DNA of 46,510 nucleotides from Flavobacteriales bacterium (GTDB lineage Bacteria; Bacteroidota; Bacteroidia; Flavobacteriales_D; Sanyastnellaceae): NCBI GenBank assembly GCA_947464415.1, contig CANHWU010000002.1, positions 1 to 46,510 of the forward strand, read 5' to 3'. Shown piece by piece: positions 9,223 to 18,879 of this stretch (position 1 is its first letter; each line of letters starts with the position of its first letter). The notes under the pieces were generated by a model. It saw only the letters and a program-made list of their open reading frames with translations, ran no database searches and was not told where the DNA came from. The position numbers and the translations under genes were made by a program.

Positions 9223-11424
9223 ATGAAAAAGACATTCATCTTTTTGTTAGTTGTTTTTTGTTACAACAATTTTTCAGCGCAATCTAGAATTGAGAAAAAG
9301 GCGGATCATTACTATGACCACTACTCATATACTTTAGCTTATAAACATTACCAGTTTGTAAAGGAGAAAAGCACATCCGTAATGAGGAAGATGGCGTTTT
9401 GTCAACAGTTTTTAGAAAATATTCCGTTGGCCGATACCCTTTGGAGAAAAGTGTGCGCGTCTAGTGACGCAAATGGAGAAGATTATTATCAGTATGCTCA
9501 AGTTTTGAAGATGTCGGGTAGATGGGAGGAAAGTGAAAAGTTTTTGAAGAAAGCTCAGTCGACTTTGAATGAAGAAGCAAAAGTCAATAAGTCTTTCCAA
9601 GCCTACGAGGAGTTAAAAAACCTTCAAAAGGACAATGGACAATATGTGATCAATGCGCTTACCATCAATACCGCAGATCAGGATTTTGCTCCTTATTTAT
9701 TGGATAGCACATTGATGTTCTCTTCTTCCCGCGATGGGGTTTTCCCGCTTAGGAATAAATGGAATGGAAACGGAAAACCATTTTTAGATTTGTTTGAGGG
9801 TAAAATCAATAGGCAAGATCAAGTGGAAACAGTCAAAAGGCGAACTAAAACTTGGAGAGGTAAGTTTCATGATGGGCCTGTAGCTTTTAATTCAAAAGGC
9901 GATTATGCTGTAGTAACCAGAAACAATGGCAATAGAAAGAATAAAGAGCTTCTAGGCCAGTTGGAATTGTTCGACACGAGGTTGGTGGAGGGTGTTTGGA
10001 GTGATTTGAAAAAAGTTGAGTTGAAGGGGTTTGAGGAATGCTCTGTGGGACATGCCTCTATCAGTAAAGATGGAAATACGATGTACTTTGTTTCAGATAA
10101 AAAGGGAGGAGCAGGGGGAACTGATGTGTATCGTGTAACTAAAAGTGCGGACGGATCGTGGGGATTGCCGGAAAATATGGGGACATCGATAAATTCGGAA
10201 GGGAATGAGCTGTTTCCTTTTGCCTATCAGGATGATTTATTGTTGTTTTCTTCAAATGGACTACCGGGCATTGGAGGTTTGGATATTTTCGTTGCCAAGA
10301 TGGATAATGGGAAGGTAAGAAAAGTAATCAATGCAGGCGCTTCGCTGAATTCGAATGGTGACGACTTCTCGATTTTTCTCAAATCAAATGAAATGAAGGG
10401 TTATTTCTCCTCCAATCGATCAGGAGGAAGGGGAAGTGATGATATATATAAAGTGACTGTTTTGACACCATGGGTGTTTGATAAAGCAATAAATATTTTG
10501 GTGAAGAACACAAAAGGAGAGCCATTGGTGAATGCTGAAGTATTGGTTAGGAATGAGAAAGGGGAGGTGATTGAGACTTTGAAAACCGATAACAAAGGGG
10601 AAGCGCATACGCTGAGCACGCATTGGGAATTGTCGCAGTTGGAATGCAACTTTCCTGAATATGAAAGTGCAGTTAAAAGCTTTGATGTAAGATCGGTGGA
10701 CAATGAGGGTTGGGTGGAGTTAGTAGCAGAAAGAATACCTCGTTTTAAAATCGTGGGTAATGTTTTGGATTTAAAATCTTCCAAAGGCCTTGAACAGGTA
10801 AAGGTAGATTTTGAAAACAAGTACTCTAATAACAGGGCATTATTGTATACAGATCAAAACGGTCAGTTTGGATTAGATGTGGAGAAGGGTCCACGAATTG
10901 GCGATAAAATAAAAGTTTCCATCAGTTGTACCAAGAAAGGTTATCTTCCTTTAGAGGAGACTTTTACTGTATCGTTGGATAAAGAAGGAGAGGTGAATAT
11001 CAATTCATTCATGGATTTGCGCTTGGAGAAAATAGAAGTTGGTAAGGATTTGGGAAAAATGTTGGATGTGAAACCTATTTATTTTGATCTTGGAAAATCA
11101 GATATTAGGCCCGATGCTGCAGCTGAGTTGGACAAGATTGTGGCGGCTATGAATGAGAATCCCACCATTGAAATTGAATTGGGTTCTCACACAGATTGCC
11201 GGGGAAGTAAAGCATCGAATGCGAAATTATCAGACGCAAGAGCGAAAGCCTCGGCGGAGTATGTTCAGTCACGCATTACCAACCCTAAGAGAATTTTCGG
11301 TAAAGGTTATGGGGAGAGCAAGCTGGTGAATGGTTGTGCTTGTGAAGGAAAAAAACCATCCACATGTACAGAAGAAGAGCATCAAGCCAATCGTCGAACG
11401 GAATTTAAAATTATCAAAATATAA
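9223..11424 (+). CDS. OmpA family protein with PD40/WD40-like repeats (PorE/SprE-like architecture)
   Basis: C-terminal IYFDLGKSDIRPDAAAELDKIVAAMNENPTIEIELGSHTDCRGSKASNAKLSDARAKA (OmpA). Central MYFVSDKKGGAGGTDVYRV and YFSSNRSGGRGSDDIYKV PD40 motifs. Confidence 0.9.
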   Translation: MKKTFIFLLVVFCYNNFSAQSRIEKKADHYYDHYSYTLAYKHYQFVKEKSTSVMRKMAFCQQFLENIPLADTLWRKVCASSDANGEDYYQYAQVLKMSGRWEESEKFLKKAQSTLNEEAKVNKSFQAYEELKNLQKDNGQYVINALTINTADQDFAPYLLDSTLMFSSSRDGVFPLRNKWNGNGKPFLDLFEGKINRQDQVETVKRRTKTWRGKFHDGPVAFNSKGDYAVVTRNNGNRKNKELLGQLELFDTRLVEGVWSDLKKVELKGFEECSVGHASISKDGNTMYFVSDKKGGAGGTDVYRVTKSADGSWGLPENMGTSINSEGNELFPFAYQDDLLLFSSNGLPGIGGLDIFVAKMDNGKVRKVINAGASLNSNGDDFSIFLKSNEMKGYFSSNRSGGRGSDDIYKVTVLTPWVFDKAINILVKNTKGEPLVNAEVLVRNEKGEVIETLKTDNKGEAHTLSTHWELSQLECNFPEYESAVKSFDVRSVDNEGWVELVAERIPRFKIVGNVLDLKSSKGLEQVKVDFENKYSNNRALLYTDQNGQFGLDVEKGPRIGDKIKVSISCTKKGYLPLEETFTVSLDKEGEVNINSFMDLRLEKIEVGKDLGKMLDVKPIYFDLGKSDIRPDAAAELDKIVAAMNENPTIEIELGSHTDCRGSKASNAKLSDARAKASAEYVQSRITNPKRIFGKGYGESKLVNGCACEGKKPSTCTEEEHQANRRTEFKIIKI

Positions 11425-11450
11425 AATTCAGCTTGCTGAGGAAATGTATA

Positions 11451-11480
11451 AAAAAGAGGACTGTTGAGTCCTCTTTTTTT
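11451..11480. terminator. Bidirectional intrinsic terminator between convergent genes
   Basis: AAAAAGAGGACT-GTTG-AGTCCTCTTTTT hairpin flanked by A and T tracts, between stops at 11424 (+) and 11480 (-). Confidence 0.85.
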
Positions 11481-12613
11481 TAGTTCATGATTTCCTTTAT
11501 GATCTTTAAAGCCTCATCAACATCTTGTTGAGAGGTGTATCGGCTAAATGAAAATCTGACGCTTGCTTGGCCTGGTTGCAATGCATCGATGGCACTCAAT
11601 ACGTGGGAGCCTTTGGTAGCCCCGCTGCTACATGCACTTCCCCCTGATGCGCAAATACCCTTTAAATCTAAAAGGAATAAAAACATATCTGCATTTTCGT
11701 GAGGTGGAAAAGTGACGTTGAGTACAGTGTACAAACTTTCTTCAGACGCTGAGCAGCCATTGAACACAATGGAAGGGAAAAGCATTTGAAGATTACTTCT
11801 CATGTATTGCTTTAGATTTTGAATATGAACTTGGTGCTCTGATAAATGGGAATAAGCCAATTCTATTGCTTTTGCTAATCCAACAATGCCTGCAATGTTT
11901 TCAGTACCCCCTCGGAGTCCTCTTTCTTGCCCACCTCCAGTAATATGGGGTTGTATTTTAATACTACGATGGATATAAATGAAACCTGTTCCTTTTGGAC
12001 CATGGAATTTGTGCGCAGCTGCATTCAGCATACTGATGGGTGTTTTTTGCAAATCAAATGCATAATGCCCCATGGTCTGAACGGTATCACTATGGAATAT
12101 GGCATTGTATTTTTTACAAATTTCAGCCACCTCTTGTATAGGTAATAGGTTAGCAATCTCATTATTTCCATGCATGAGGGTAACATAGCAATTCTCCTTG
12201 TGTGCGAGCAACGCTTCAAGCTCACTCAAACTGATATTGCCATTTTCGTCTAATTTTAAAAGATGTAATTCAATTTTGCCCTGATCTCTTAGGATTTCAG
12301 CGGTTTTTATGATGGCGCTATGTTCAATGGCTGTGGTGATGATGTGTCGGCATCCTAAATCTTTCACGGCCGCATGCATGGCAAGATTGTCTGCCTCTGT
12401 TCCTCCGCTCGTGAAGTAAATTTCTGATGGAAGACAGTTGAGGGCTTTTGCAATCACTCGTCTAGAAGTCTCAATTACTGCCTTGGTTTGCCTTCCCAGG
12501 TGATGCGTGGACGATGGGTTTCCATAGTGATCTCTAAGGTAGGGCACCATCGCCTCAAAAACTTCAGGGGCAATGGCGGTGGTTGCAGCATTGTCTAAAT
12601 AAATACTTTTCAT
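11480..12613 (-). CDS. Cysteine desulfurase (NifS/IscS family, class V aminotransferase)
   Basis: IYLDNAATTAIAPEVFEAM, GGTEADNLAM, AAHKFHGPKGTGFIYI, catalytic-loop GSACSSGA. Confidence 0.93.
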   Translation of the reverse strand: MKSIYLDNAATTAIAPEVFEAMVPYLRDHYGNPSSTHHLGRQTKAVIETSRRVIAKALNCLPSEIYFTSGGTEADNLAMHAAVKDLGCRHIITTAIEHSAIIKTAEILRDQGKIELHLLKLDENGNISLSELEALLAHKENCYVTLMHGNNEIANLLPIQEVAEICKKYNAIFHSDTVQTMGHYAFDLQKTPISMLNAAAHKFHGPKGTGFIYIHRSIKIQPHITGGGQERGLRGGTENIAGIVGLAKAIELAYSHLSEHQVHIQNLKQYMRSNLQMLFPSIVFNGCSASEESLYTVLNVTFPPHENADMFLFLLDLKGICASGGSACSSGATKGSHVLSAIDALQPGQASVRFSFSRYTSQQDVDEALKIIKEIMN

Positions 12614-13995
12614 TGAATCGAAATATCATTGATTTTTTGAATCCAATTCTCTGCCATTTTATCGGCAAGAGATTGCGATTGAGCTTCTGTGTATATTCTG
12701 ATAATAGGCTCAGTGTTGCTTCTGCGGAGATGTACCCAATAATCTGGGTAGTCTATTTTTACACCATCTGTTAGGTTGATATTGTCATTGGAATGCGCAT
12801 CAGCCAATGCCGCTAAAATCTTTTCTGAAGGTTTAGTGGGATCTAAATCAACTTTTTTCTTTCCCATGTAATACTGAGGATAAGTGTTTTTAAGTTCTGA
12901 CATGGTTAAAGACATTTCACAATAGTGGCTCAGAAAAAGGGCTATGCCTACCAATGCATCTCGACCATAATGTAAGTCTGGTACAATGATTCCTCCATTT
13001 CCTTCTCCACCAATTACGGCATTCACTTGTTTCATTTTTTCAACCACATTTACTTCTCCTACCGCGGCTGCGAAATATTCTCCTCCATGTTTTTCGGTAA
13101 TATCTTTAAGCGCCCGCGTAGAGCTCAAATTGGAAACTGTGTTTCCCTTTTTATATTTTAATACATAATCTGCAATGGCCACCAATGAATATTCTTCCCC
13201 GAATAGCTCGCCGTTTTCATCGATAAACGCGAGTCGATCTACATCAGGATCTACCACAATTCCCATATCAGCATTCTTTTGCTTTACTATCAAGCAAGTT
13301 TCTTGCAGATGCTCTGCCAAAGGCTCAGGGTTGTGAGCAAAATGACCCGTGGGTTCTGCATTGATAACAAAGACTTCTTCTACTCCTAGAGCATTTAATA
13401 ACAACGGAACAAAAATGGCTCCAGAAGAATTGATTCCATCTACCACTATCTTTAGTTTTTTAATGGCTATCAATTCCTTTTTGACCAGAGGCATCGATAA
13501 AATAGGACCGAGATGGAAATCAAAATCTTTTTGTTTTTGAACCTTACCAAGCTCCATAACGGAAGCAAATTCTACCCCTTTCTCGGCAAGGGACAAAACA
13601 TTTTGGCCCATTTCTGCAGAAATGAACTCCCCTTTTTCATTGAGCAACTTCAAGGCATTCCACTGGGCAGGATTATGGCTTGCCGTTAAAATGATTCCGG
13701 CCTGAGCTTGGTAGTGAACCACTGCCATTTCTACAGTTGGGGTGGTGGATAATCCCAAATCAATGACATGAGCGCCCATCGCGATCAAGGTATTGGAAGC
13801 CAGTTGGGCAATCATCTCGCCAGAAATACGAGCATCTCTGCCAATGATAATGGTGATTTCTTTTCGTTGATTTTTTTCTTGGTGGACTGCGCAAAATGCT
13901 GAGCAGAATTTAACTACATCCAACGGAGTTAAATTGTCTCCGGGTAGGCCTCCTATGGTACCGCGGATTCCAGATATGGATTTAATCAGTGTCAT
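12610..13995 (-). CDS. glmM: Phosphoglucosamine mutase / phosphohexomutase
   Basis: GIRGTIGG, ILTASHNPAQWNALKLL active-site Ser, DPDVDRLAFIDENGE metal-binding loop, GEGNGGIIVPDLHYGRDAL. Confidence 0.87.
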   Translation of the reverse strand: MTLIKSISGIRGTIGGLPGDNLTPLDVVKFCSAFCAVHQEKNQRKEITIIIGRDARISGEMIAQLASNTLIAMGAHVIDLGLSTTPTVEMAVVHYQAQAGIILTASHNPAQWNALKLLNEKGEFISAEMGQNVLSLAEKGVEFASVMELGKVQKQKDFDFHLGPILSMPLVKKELIAIKKLKIVVDGINSSGAIFVPLLLNALGVEEVFVINAEPTGHFAHNPEPLAEHLQETCLIVKQKNADMGIVVDPDVDRLAFIDENGELFGEEYSLVAIADYVLKYKKGNTVSNLSSTRALKDITEKHGGEYFAAAVGEVNVVEKMKQVNAVIGGEGNGGIIVPDLHYGRDALVGIALFLSHYCEMSLTMSELKNTYPQYYMGKKKVDLDPTKPSEKILAALADAHSNDNINLTDGVKIDYPDYWVHLRRSNTEPIIRIYTEAQSQSLADKMAENWIQKINDISIQ

Positions 13996-14006
13996 AAATT
14001 AGATTC

Positions 14007-14014
14007 CAAATATA
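14007..14014 (-). promoter_or_regulatory. Candidate Bacteroidetes -7 box (TATATTTG) for the glmM-cysteine desulfurase unit
   Basis: Minus-strand TATATTTG matches TAnnTTTG, 11 nt upstream of the ATG at 13995; no clear -33 TTG. Confidence 0.45.
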
Positions 14015-14020
14015 AGCTGA

Positions 14021-14049
14021 TTGGGGAAAGGGAAAAAACTTTACCTTTC
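14021..14049 (+). promoter_or_regulatory. Candidate promoter TTG-N18-TACCTTTC for the MltF-like gene
   Basis: TTG at 14021-14023; TACCTTTC at 14042-14049 (one mismatch to TAnnTTTG); ATG at 14058. Confidence 0.4.
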
Positions 14050-14057
14050 GTCCGAAA

Positions 14058-15491
14058 ATGAATAAAAAAAGTACATTATTTGTTCATCCCGTGAAGTGGT
14101 GTTTTATACATCTGCTCATTTTTGTTTTTTACGCGTGCTCGACGAACATTCCGGACGATAAAAAAAACGCGGACTGGGATGGTATTCAAAGTAGAGATAC
14201 ATTGGTGGTGCTCACTGAGAACAGCGCCTCCACTTATTTTCAATTTGGTGACCAAGCATTAGGTTTTGATTTTGAATTGATAAAATCGTTTGCGAAGGAG
14301 CAACAATTGCATCTGAAAATTAAAATCGTAGATGATGTGGACTCCATGTTTCGAATGCTTGGTAACGATCAAGCGGATATTATTTGTTCTAATCTTACTT
14401 ATACTGCTCTGAGAGATAGTTTTGCAGATTTTACCCAACCCATTTATGCCACGCGTCAGGTATTGGTCCAACGGGCCTTTGATATTGAAAGGCCGAAACA
14501 GAAATTTCCCATCATAAAGGATACTTCAGAACTGCATAACCTAATGATTTCTATACATGGTTATTCTGTTTTTCATGAGCGAATGAAAGAATTAGAGAGG
14601 AATTTAGGATCGTCTTTGTTGCTCCACATTGTGCCGGGAAGCTATTCAACGGATGATCTAGTTCGCTTAGTTTCAGAAGGAAAACTAGCGGCTACTGTAT
14701 CTGATGAAAGTTTGATGGGAATACTGTCAGAGGATTATCCCAATTTAGACTATCATTTGGAAATTTCAAGGCCACAGCCCATCTGTTGGGCGTTCAGAAA
14801 TAACTCTCCAAAAATGAAACAAGTTTTAGATGAGTGGTTGTCTAAGGAAGCAACAAAAATCAAGGTGAATCAATTGAGAAAAAAGTATTTTAAAGTAAAT
14901 ACCACCTCAATTGTGCATAGTCACACTTCTCTTGTTTTGCCAAGAATAAAGGGAAGTACTATATCTCCCTTTGATGATTACTTCAGAAGCGCGGCCAAAG
15001 AGGTGGGTTGGGACTGGAAGTTATTGGCCGCACTCGCTTACCAAGAGAGTAGGTTTGATTCCAACGCGGTGAGCAGACATGGCGCGTTTGGTGTGATGCA
15101 ATTAATGCCTGAATCAGCCTCTAAATTTGGTTGTGATTCATTGGATCTTGTCCAAGGAAATATCCAAGCGGCAGCGAAATTGTTGCAAGAATTGGATCGA
15201 AGTCTTTTGAGACGAGTGCGCAATAGAGAGGAAAGGTTGAAATTTGTTTTAGCAGCTTACAATGCAGGTCTTGGTCATGTACAAGATGCGATGCAAATTG
15301 CACGAAAATTGAATCAACCCGATTCGATTTGGTACCAAAATGTCGAGAATACCTTACTTTTAAAGTCTCAAAAAGAATATTATTCTTTGGAAGGGGTTAG
15401 AAATGGATATTGCCGATGTCATGAGACCTATCACTTTGTGTATAGGGTTCTGAGTTATTACGATCATTTTAAAACAATGAACATTCAATGA
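14058..15491 (+). CDS. MltF-like lytic transglycosylase: periplasmic solute-binding (SBP_bac_3) domain plus SLT domain
   Basis: DTLVVLTENSASTYFQFGDQALGFDFELIKSFAKEQ (SBP3). LLAALAYQESRFDSNAVSRHGAFGVMQLMPESASKFG and VLAAYNAGLGHVQDA (SLT). N-terminal lipobox-like YACS. Confidence 0.88.
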   Translation: MNKKSTLFVHPVKWCFIHLLIFVFYACSTNIPDDKKNADWDGIQSRDTLVVLTENSASTYFQFGDQALGFDFELIKSFAKEQQLHLKIKIVDDVDSMFRMLGNDQADIICSNLTYTALRDSFADFTQPIYATRQVLVQRAFDIERPKQKFPIIKDTSELHNLMISIHGYSVFHERMKELERNLGSSLLLHIVPGSYSTDDLVRLVSEGKLAATVSDESLMGILSEDYPNLDYHLEISRPQPICWAFRNNSPKMKQVLDEWLSKEATKIKVNQLRKKYFKVNTTSIVHSHTSLVLPRIKGSTISPFDDYFRSAAKEVGWDWKLLAALAYQESRFDSNAVSRHGAFGVMQLMPESASKFGCDSLDLVQGNIQAAAKLLQELDRSLLRRVRNREERLKFVLAAYNAGLGHVQDAMQIARKLNQPDSIWYQNVENTLLLKSQKEYYSLEGVRNGYCRCHETYHFVYRVLSYYDHFKTMNIQ

Positions 15492-16126
15492 AACAGGTGA
15501 ACATATTTCCCTTAATCGCTTTATTTTTTTTAATGTCTGGATGTGATAGACAAGAGTCTAATTGGTGGATCAAAGGGCAGATTAAAAATGACTTGAATGG
15601 TGCCGTTATGAATGGAATCACCATCAGAGCCGAAGTCAAGAAGTTGCAATCAGGGGTGTATAATGATATCATTTCTACCGTTTCTGAAGACCAAACGGAT
15701 GGGGAGGGTCAATTTGAATTGAGTTGGAAGCGAGAGAATATTTCCTTTTGCCGATTAGTGGCAAGTAAATCGCAATACTTCGATGCTATCGTGGAAGTTA
15801 GTCCTGATGATATGCGTCCGGGTGAACCATTTGTGCAAAATGTACACATGACTCCACGATCCGATGTATTGATTAACCTGTCCTCAAGTGATCCAAGTGC
15901 GTTGATTAAATTCAGTGTTTTTTCAGCCGATGATTTTTGTAGTTGCAATGACGAAGCGGAATACGAGGTGGTGGGTTTGGTAGATACTACCATCGCATGC
16001 ATGACAGGTGGAGGTAAGTGGTTGAAGTATCAAATTCAAGCTTTTGGCTCTGGAGGGAATGTTTATCACCTAGATAGCGTATTTTGCGAACCATTTGTAA
16101 CGACACAAATTCAATATTCATACTGA
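15488..16126 (+). CDS. Uncharacterised lipoprotein
   Basis: MKQVNIFPLIALFFLMSGCDRQ lipobox; start overlaps the upstream stop (ATGA). Confidence 0.65.
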   Translation: MKQVNIFPLIALFFLMSGCDRQESNWWIKGQIKNDLNGAVMNGITIRAEVKKLQSGVYNDIISTVSEDQTDGEGQFELSWKRENISFCRLVASKSQYFDAIVEVSPDDMRPGEPFVQNVHMTPRSDVLINLSSSDPSALIKFSVFSADDFCSCNDEAEYEVVGLVDTTIACMTGGGKWLKYQIQAFGSGGNVYHLDSVFCEPFVTTQIQYSY

Positions 16127-17904
16127 TGAAAAAGTTATTTATTTTTTTAGTTGCTGCATTTCATTTTCAACTGCAAGCTCAAGATTTGCCTGTTGGATTC
16201 ACTAATGAAGAATGGGATGCCTTGATGCATGGCCAATATTTAGTAGAGCATAATGGAAGTAGAGGAATAGCCACACCACCCCCTAATTCTAATATCCGTT
16301 GTATGGCGGAGTGGGAGGAAATCCAGTGTCTCACCATTGCTTGGATTTCTTATCCTACCATATTAAAGCAAATTGTTGCCAATGCGAAAAGCCAAACAAG
16401 AGTGATCATTCTTTCCGAGGATGTAGCCGCTACAGAGGCGTATTTACTGGCCAATAATGCAGGTGGGCCTGCGCTTGCTAACCTTGACAACGTGACGATA
16501 CTCGATGCTAGTTTTGATTCGGTATGGATGAGAGATTATGCGGCTAATCCCGCTTACGGAAATGAAGTGGACAGTTTGGTATTAGTAGATTGGATTTATA
16601 ATCGACCTACCCGACCCAATGACGATGCTTCACCAGAATATATCGCAACAGAATTAGGCATTCCGCTCTATGAAATGACAGTGGCGCCAGAGGATCTCGT
16701 CAATACAGGCGGAAATTGGATGAGTGATGGATTTGGTACCGCCTTCGCTTCCAACCTGATATTAGAGGAAAATGCGGTGGGCAATCCATATGGAGTGACA
16801 GCTAAATCTGAAGCAGCTATAGATGGTATTGTAAATGATTACCTTGGAATAGACCGTTACATTAAGATGCCGACGCTTCCCTATGATGGCATTCATCATA
16901 TTGATATGCACATGAAATTATTAGATGAAGAAACTTTGTTGGTGGGAGAATATCCCGAAGGGATTTCTGATGGACCTCAAATCAATGCCAACATCGAGTA
17001 TATTTTATCTAATTTTCAATCAAAATGGAATACTCCATATAGAGTAATTCGCATTCCCATGCCTAACTCCACAGGGGGTAATTGGCCCAGTAACGGCGCC
17101 TCCTATCGCACCTATACGAATGCAGTATTTGTCAATAAAATGGTGATTTTACCACTATACCGAACTCAATACGACACCACGGCCTTGCGCATTTGGAATG
17201 AAGCTTTACCCGGTTTTGAAATTGTGGGGATTGACTGTGATAACAGTACAGACAATATCATCGCGGCCAGCGGAGCCATTCATTGCATCACACATAGTGT
17301 TGGAGTGGAAGATCCTCTTTTGATTTCCCATCAATCTTTAACCGATACTGATAATACCATGGATCCTTATTCGGTAGTAGCATACATGAATCATAGAAGT
17401 GGTATTTCACAAGCTAAGTTGTATTGGAAGACCACTCTTACGGGTGCTTATTCAGAAGTGAGTATGGTGAGTATGGGAGGAAATAATTGGCAAGGTTTTA
17501 TTCCCGCTCAACCGGCGGGAACGCGTATTTATTATTATGTGGAAGGTATTGCCAACGCCGGTAAAGTGCAAGTGCGTCCGATGGCGGCGCCGCAGGGGTA
17601 CTGGCATTTTGATGTCGTGGATCAGTTGGTAAATACCAATGAATTGGTGTTGTTAGAAACTAAAGTTTTTCCGAATCCAGCTTCAGCATTGACTTGTTTG
17701 CGATTACAGTCTTCTTACAACACGGAGGCTCAAATCAAGCTCATGGATGTGATGGGCAGAGAAGTTTTGGTCTTGTGGAACGGTGATATTGCAATTGGGG
17801 AGAAGCAGATTTTCTTTGATGTGACGGATATACCTACAGGAAGTTATCACATTGTCATCACTCATCAAGGGGGCATTCAGCATCAAAATTTGATTGTGAG
17901 ATAA
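16126..17904 (+). CDS. Secreted agmatine deiminase / peptidylarginine deiminase (PAD_porph-type) family protein with T9SS type A C-terminal sorting domain
   Basis: ATG at 16126 (ATGA overlap with previous stop) gives signal peptide MKKLFIFLVAAFHFQLQAQ. Motifs VWMRDYA, DLVNTGGNWMSDG, GIHHIDMHMK, TGGNWPSNGASYRTYTNAVFVN, AASGAIHCITHSVG. Tail VFPNPASALTCLRLQSS...DVTDIPTGSYHIVITHQGGIQHQNLIVR. Confidence 0.88.
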   Translation: MKKLFIFLVAAFHFQLQAQDLPVGFTNEEWDALMHGQYLVEHNGSRGIATPPPNSNIRCMAEWEEIQCLTIAWISYPTILKQIVANAKSQTRVIILSEDVAATEAYLLANNAGGPALANLDNVTILDASFDSVWMRDYAANPAYGNEVDSLVLVDWIYNRPTRPNDDASPEYIATELGIPLYEMTVAPEDLVNTGGNWMSDGFGTAFASNLILEENAVGNPYGVTAKSEAAIDGIVNDYLGIDRYIKMPTLPYDGIHHIDMHMKLLDEETLLVGEYPEGISDGPQINANIEYILSNFQSKWNTPYRVIRIPMPNSTGGNWPSNGASYRTYTNAVFVNKMVILPLYRTQYDTTALRIWNEALPGFEIVGIDCDNSTDNIIAASGAIHCITHSVGVEDPLLISHQSLTDTDNTMDPYSVVAYMNHRSGISQAKLYWKTTLTGAYSEVSMVSMGGNNWQGFIPAQPAGTRIYYYVEGIANAGKVQVRPMAAPQGYWHFDVVDQLVNTNELVLLETKVFPNPASALTCLRLQSSYNTEAQIKLMDVMGREVLVLWNGDIAIGEKQIFFDVTDIPTGSYHIVITHQGGIQHQNLIVR

Positions 17905-18879
17905 ATGAATACGAGACGAAAATTTCTTCAATCGTTTGCAGCTTTAGGGGCTCTTCCATTGTTGTCTTTTATGCCAAATCTAAAAAAGAGGCAAAAGAAG
18001 TATACAGAAGGTTTGGTGGTGAGTACTTGGAACTTTGGAGTAAAGGCCAATACAGCGGCAGTAAAAATAATGAATGATGGGGGCAATGCCCTGGATATGG
18101 TGACCGCTGGAGCCATGGAAATGGAAAGCGATCCAACAGAGTTAACCATAGGGTTGGGCGGTTTACCCGATCGTGAAGGACATACAACGCTTGATGCATG
18201 TGTGATGGATTCCATTGGCAGAGCGGGATCTGTTTGTTTTTTGGAAAAAATCAAACATCCAGTGGCCGTGGCCAGGGCGATCATGGAGAAAAGTCCACAT
18301 GTCGTATTAGTGGGCGATGGTGCTCAACAGTTTGCCCTTCAGAATGGTTTTCCCAAGGATGAATATCAAAATCCTGAGGCACAAAAGGCCTATCGGGAAT
18401 GGCTGGAGAAGAGCGAATACAAGCCAATTATCAATATAGAGAATCATGATACCATCGGTATTTTGGCGATGGATAAAAAAGGTGATCTAAGCGGAGCATG
18501 CACAACGAGTGGACTTTCCTATAAAATGCGGGGCAGGGTAGGTGATTCGCCTATCATTGGTGCCGGTTTGTATGTTGATAATGAAGTAGGGGCGGCTACC
18601 GCGTCGGGTTTGGGAGAAACTATTTTGCGATCATGCTCATCTTTTTTGATGGTGGAGTTGATGAGACAAGGGTATTCCCCTTTGAATGCATGCAAAGAGG
18701 CCATTCAGCGATTGGTGAAAATCAACTCTTTTATGAATATCGGTGATTATCAAGCTTGTTTTATTGCAGTGAGCAAAGAAGGTGAGATTGGAGCGTACAG
18801 TGTTCACCCAGGATTTACATATTCAGTGTGGAAAAACGGAGAGCACCAGGTGCTCACTGCAGGATCGTTACTTTCCTGA
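17905..18879 (+). CDS. N(4)-(beta-N-acetylglucosaminyl)-L-asparaginase (glycosylasparaginase, Ntn hydrolase), Tat-like leader
   Basis: MNTRRKFLQSFAALGALPLLSF leader; LGGLPDREGHTTLDACVMD; HDTIGILAMDKKGDLSGACTTSGLSYKMRGRVGDSPIIGAGLYVDNEVGAATASGLGE with nucleophile Thr. Confidence 0.92.
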   Translation: MNTRRKFLQSFAALGALPLLSFMPNLKKRQKKYTEGLVVSTWNFGVKANTAAVKIMNDGGNALDMVTAGAMEMESDPTELTIGLGGLPDREGHTTLDACVMDSIGRAGSVCFLEKIKHPVAVARAIMEKSPHVVLVGDGAQQFALQNGFPKDEYQNPEAQKAYREWLEKSEYKPIINIENHDTIGILAMDKKGDLSGACTTSGLSYKMRGRVGDSPIIGAGLYVDNEVGAATASGLGETILRSCSSFLMVELMRQGYSPLNACKEAIQRLVKINSFMNIGDYQACFIAVSKEGEIGAYSVHPGFTYSVWKNGEHQVLTAGSLLS

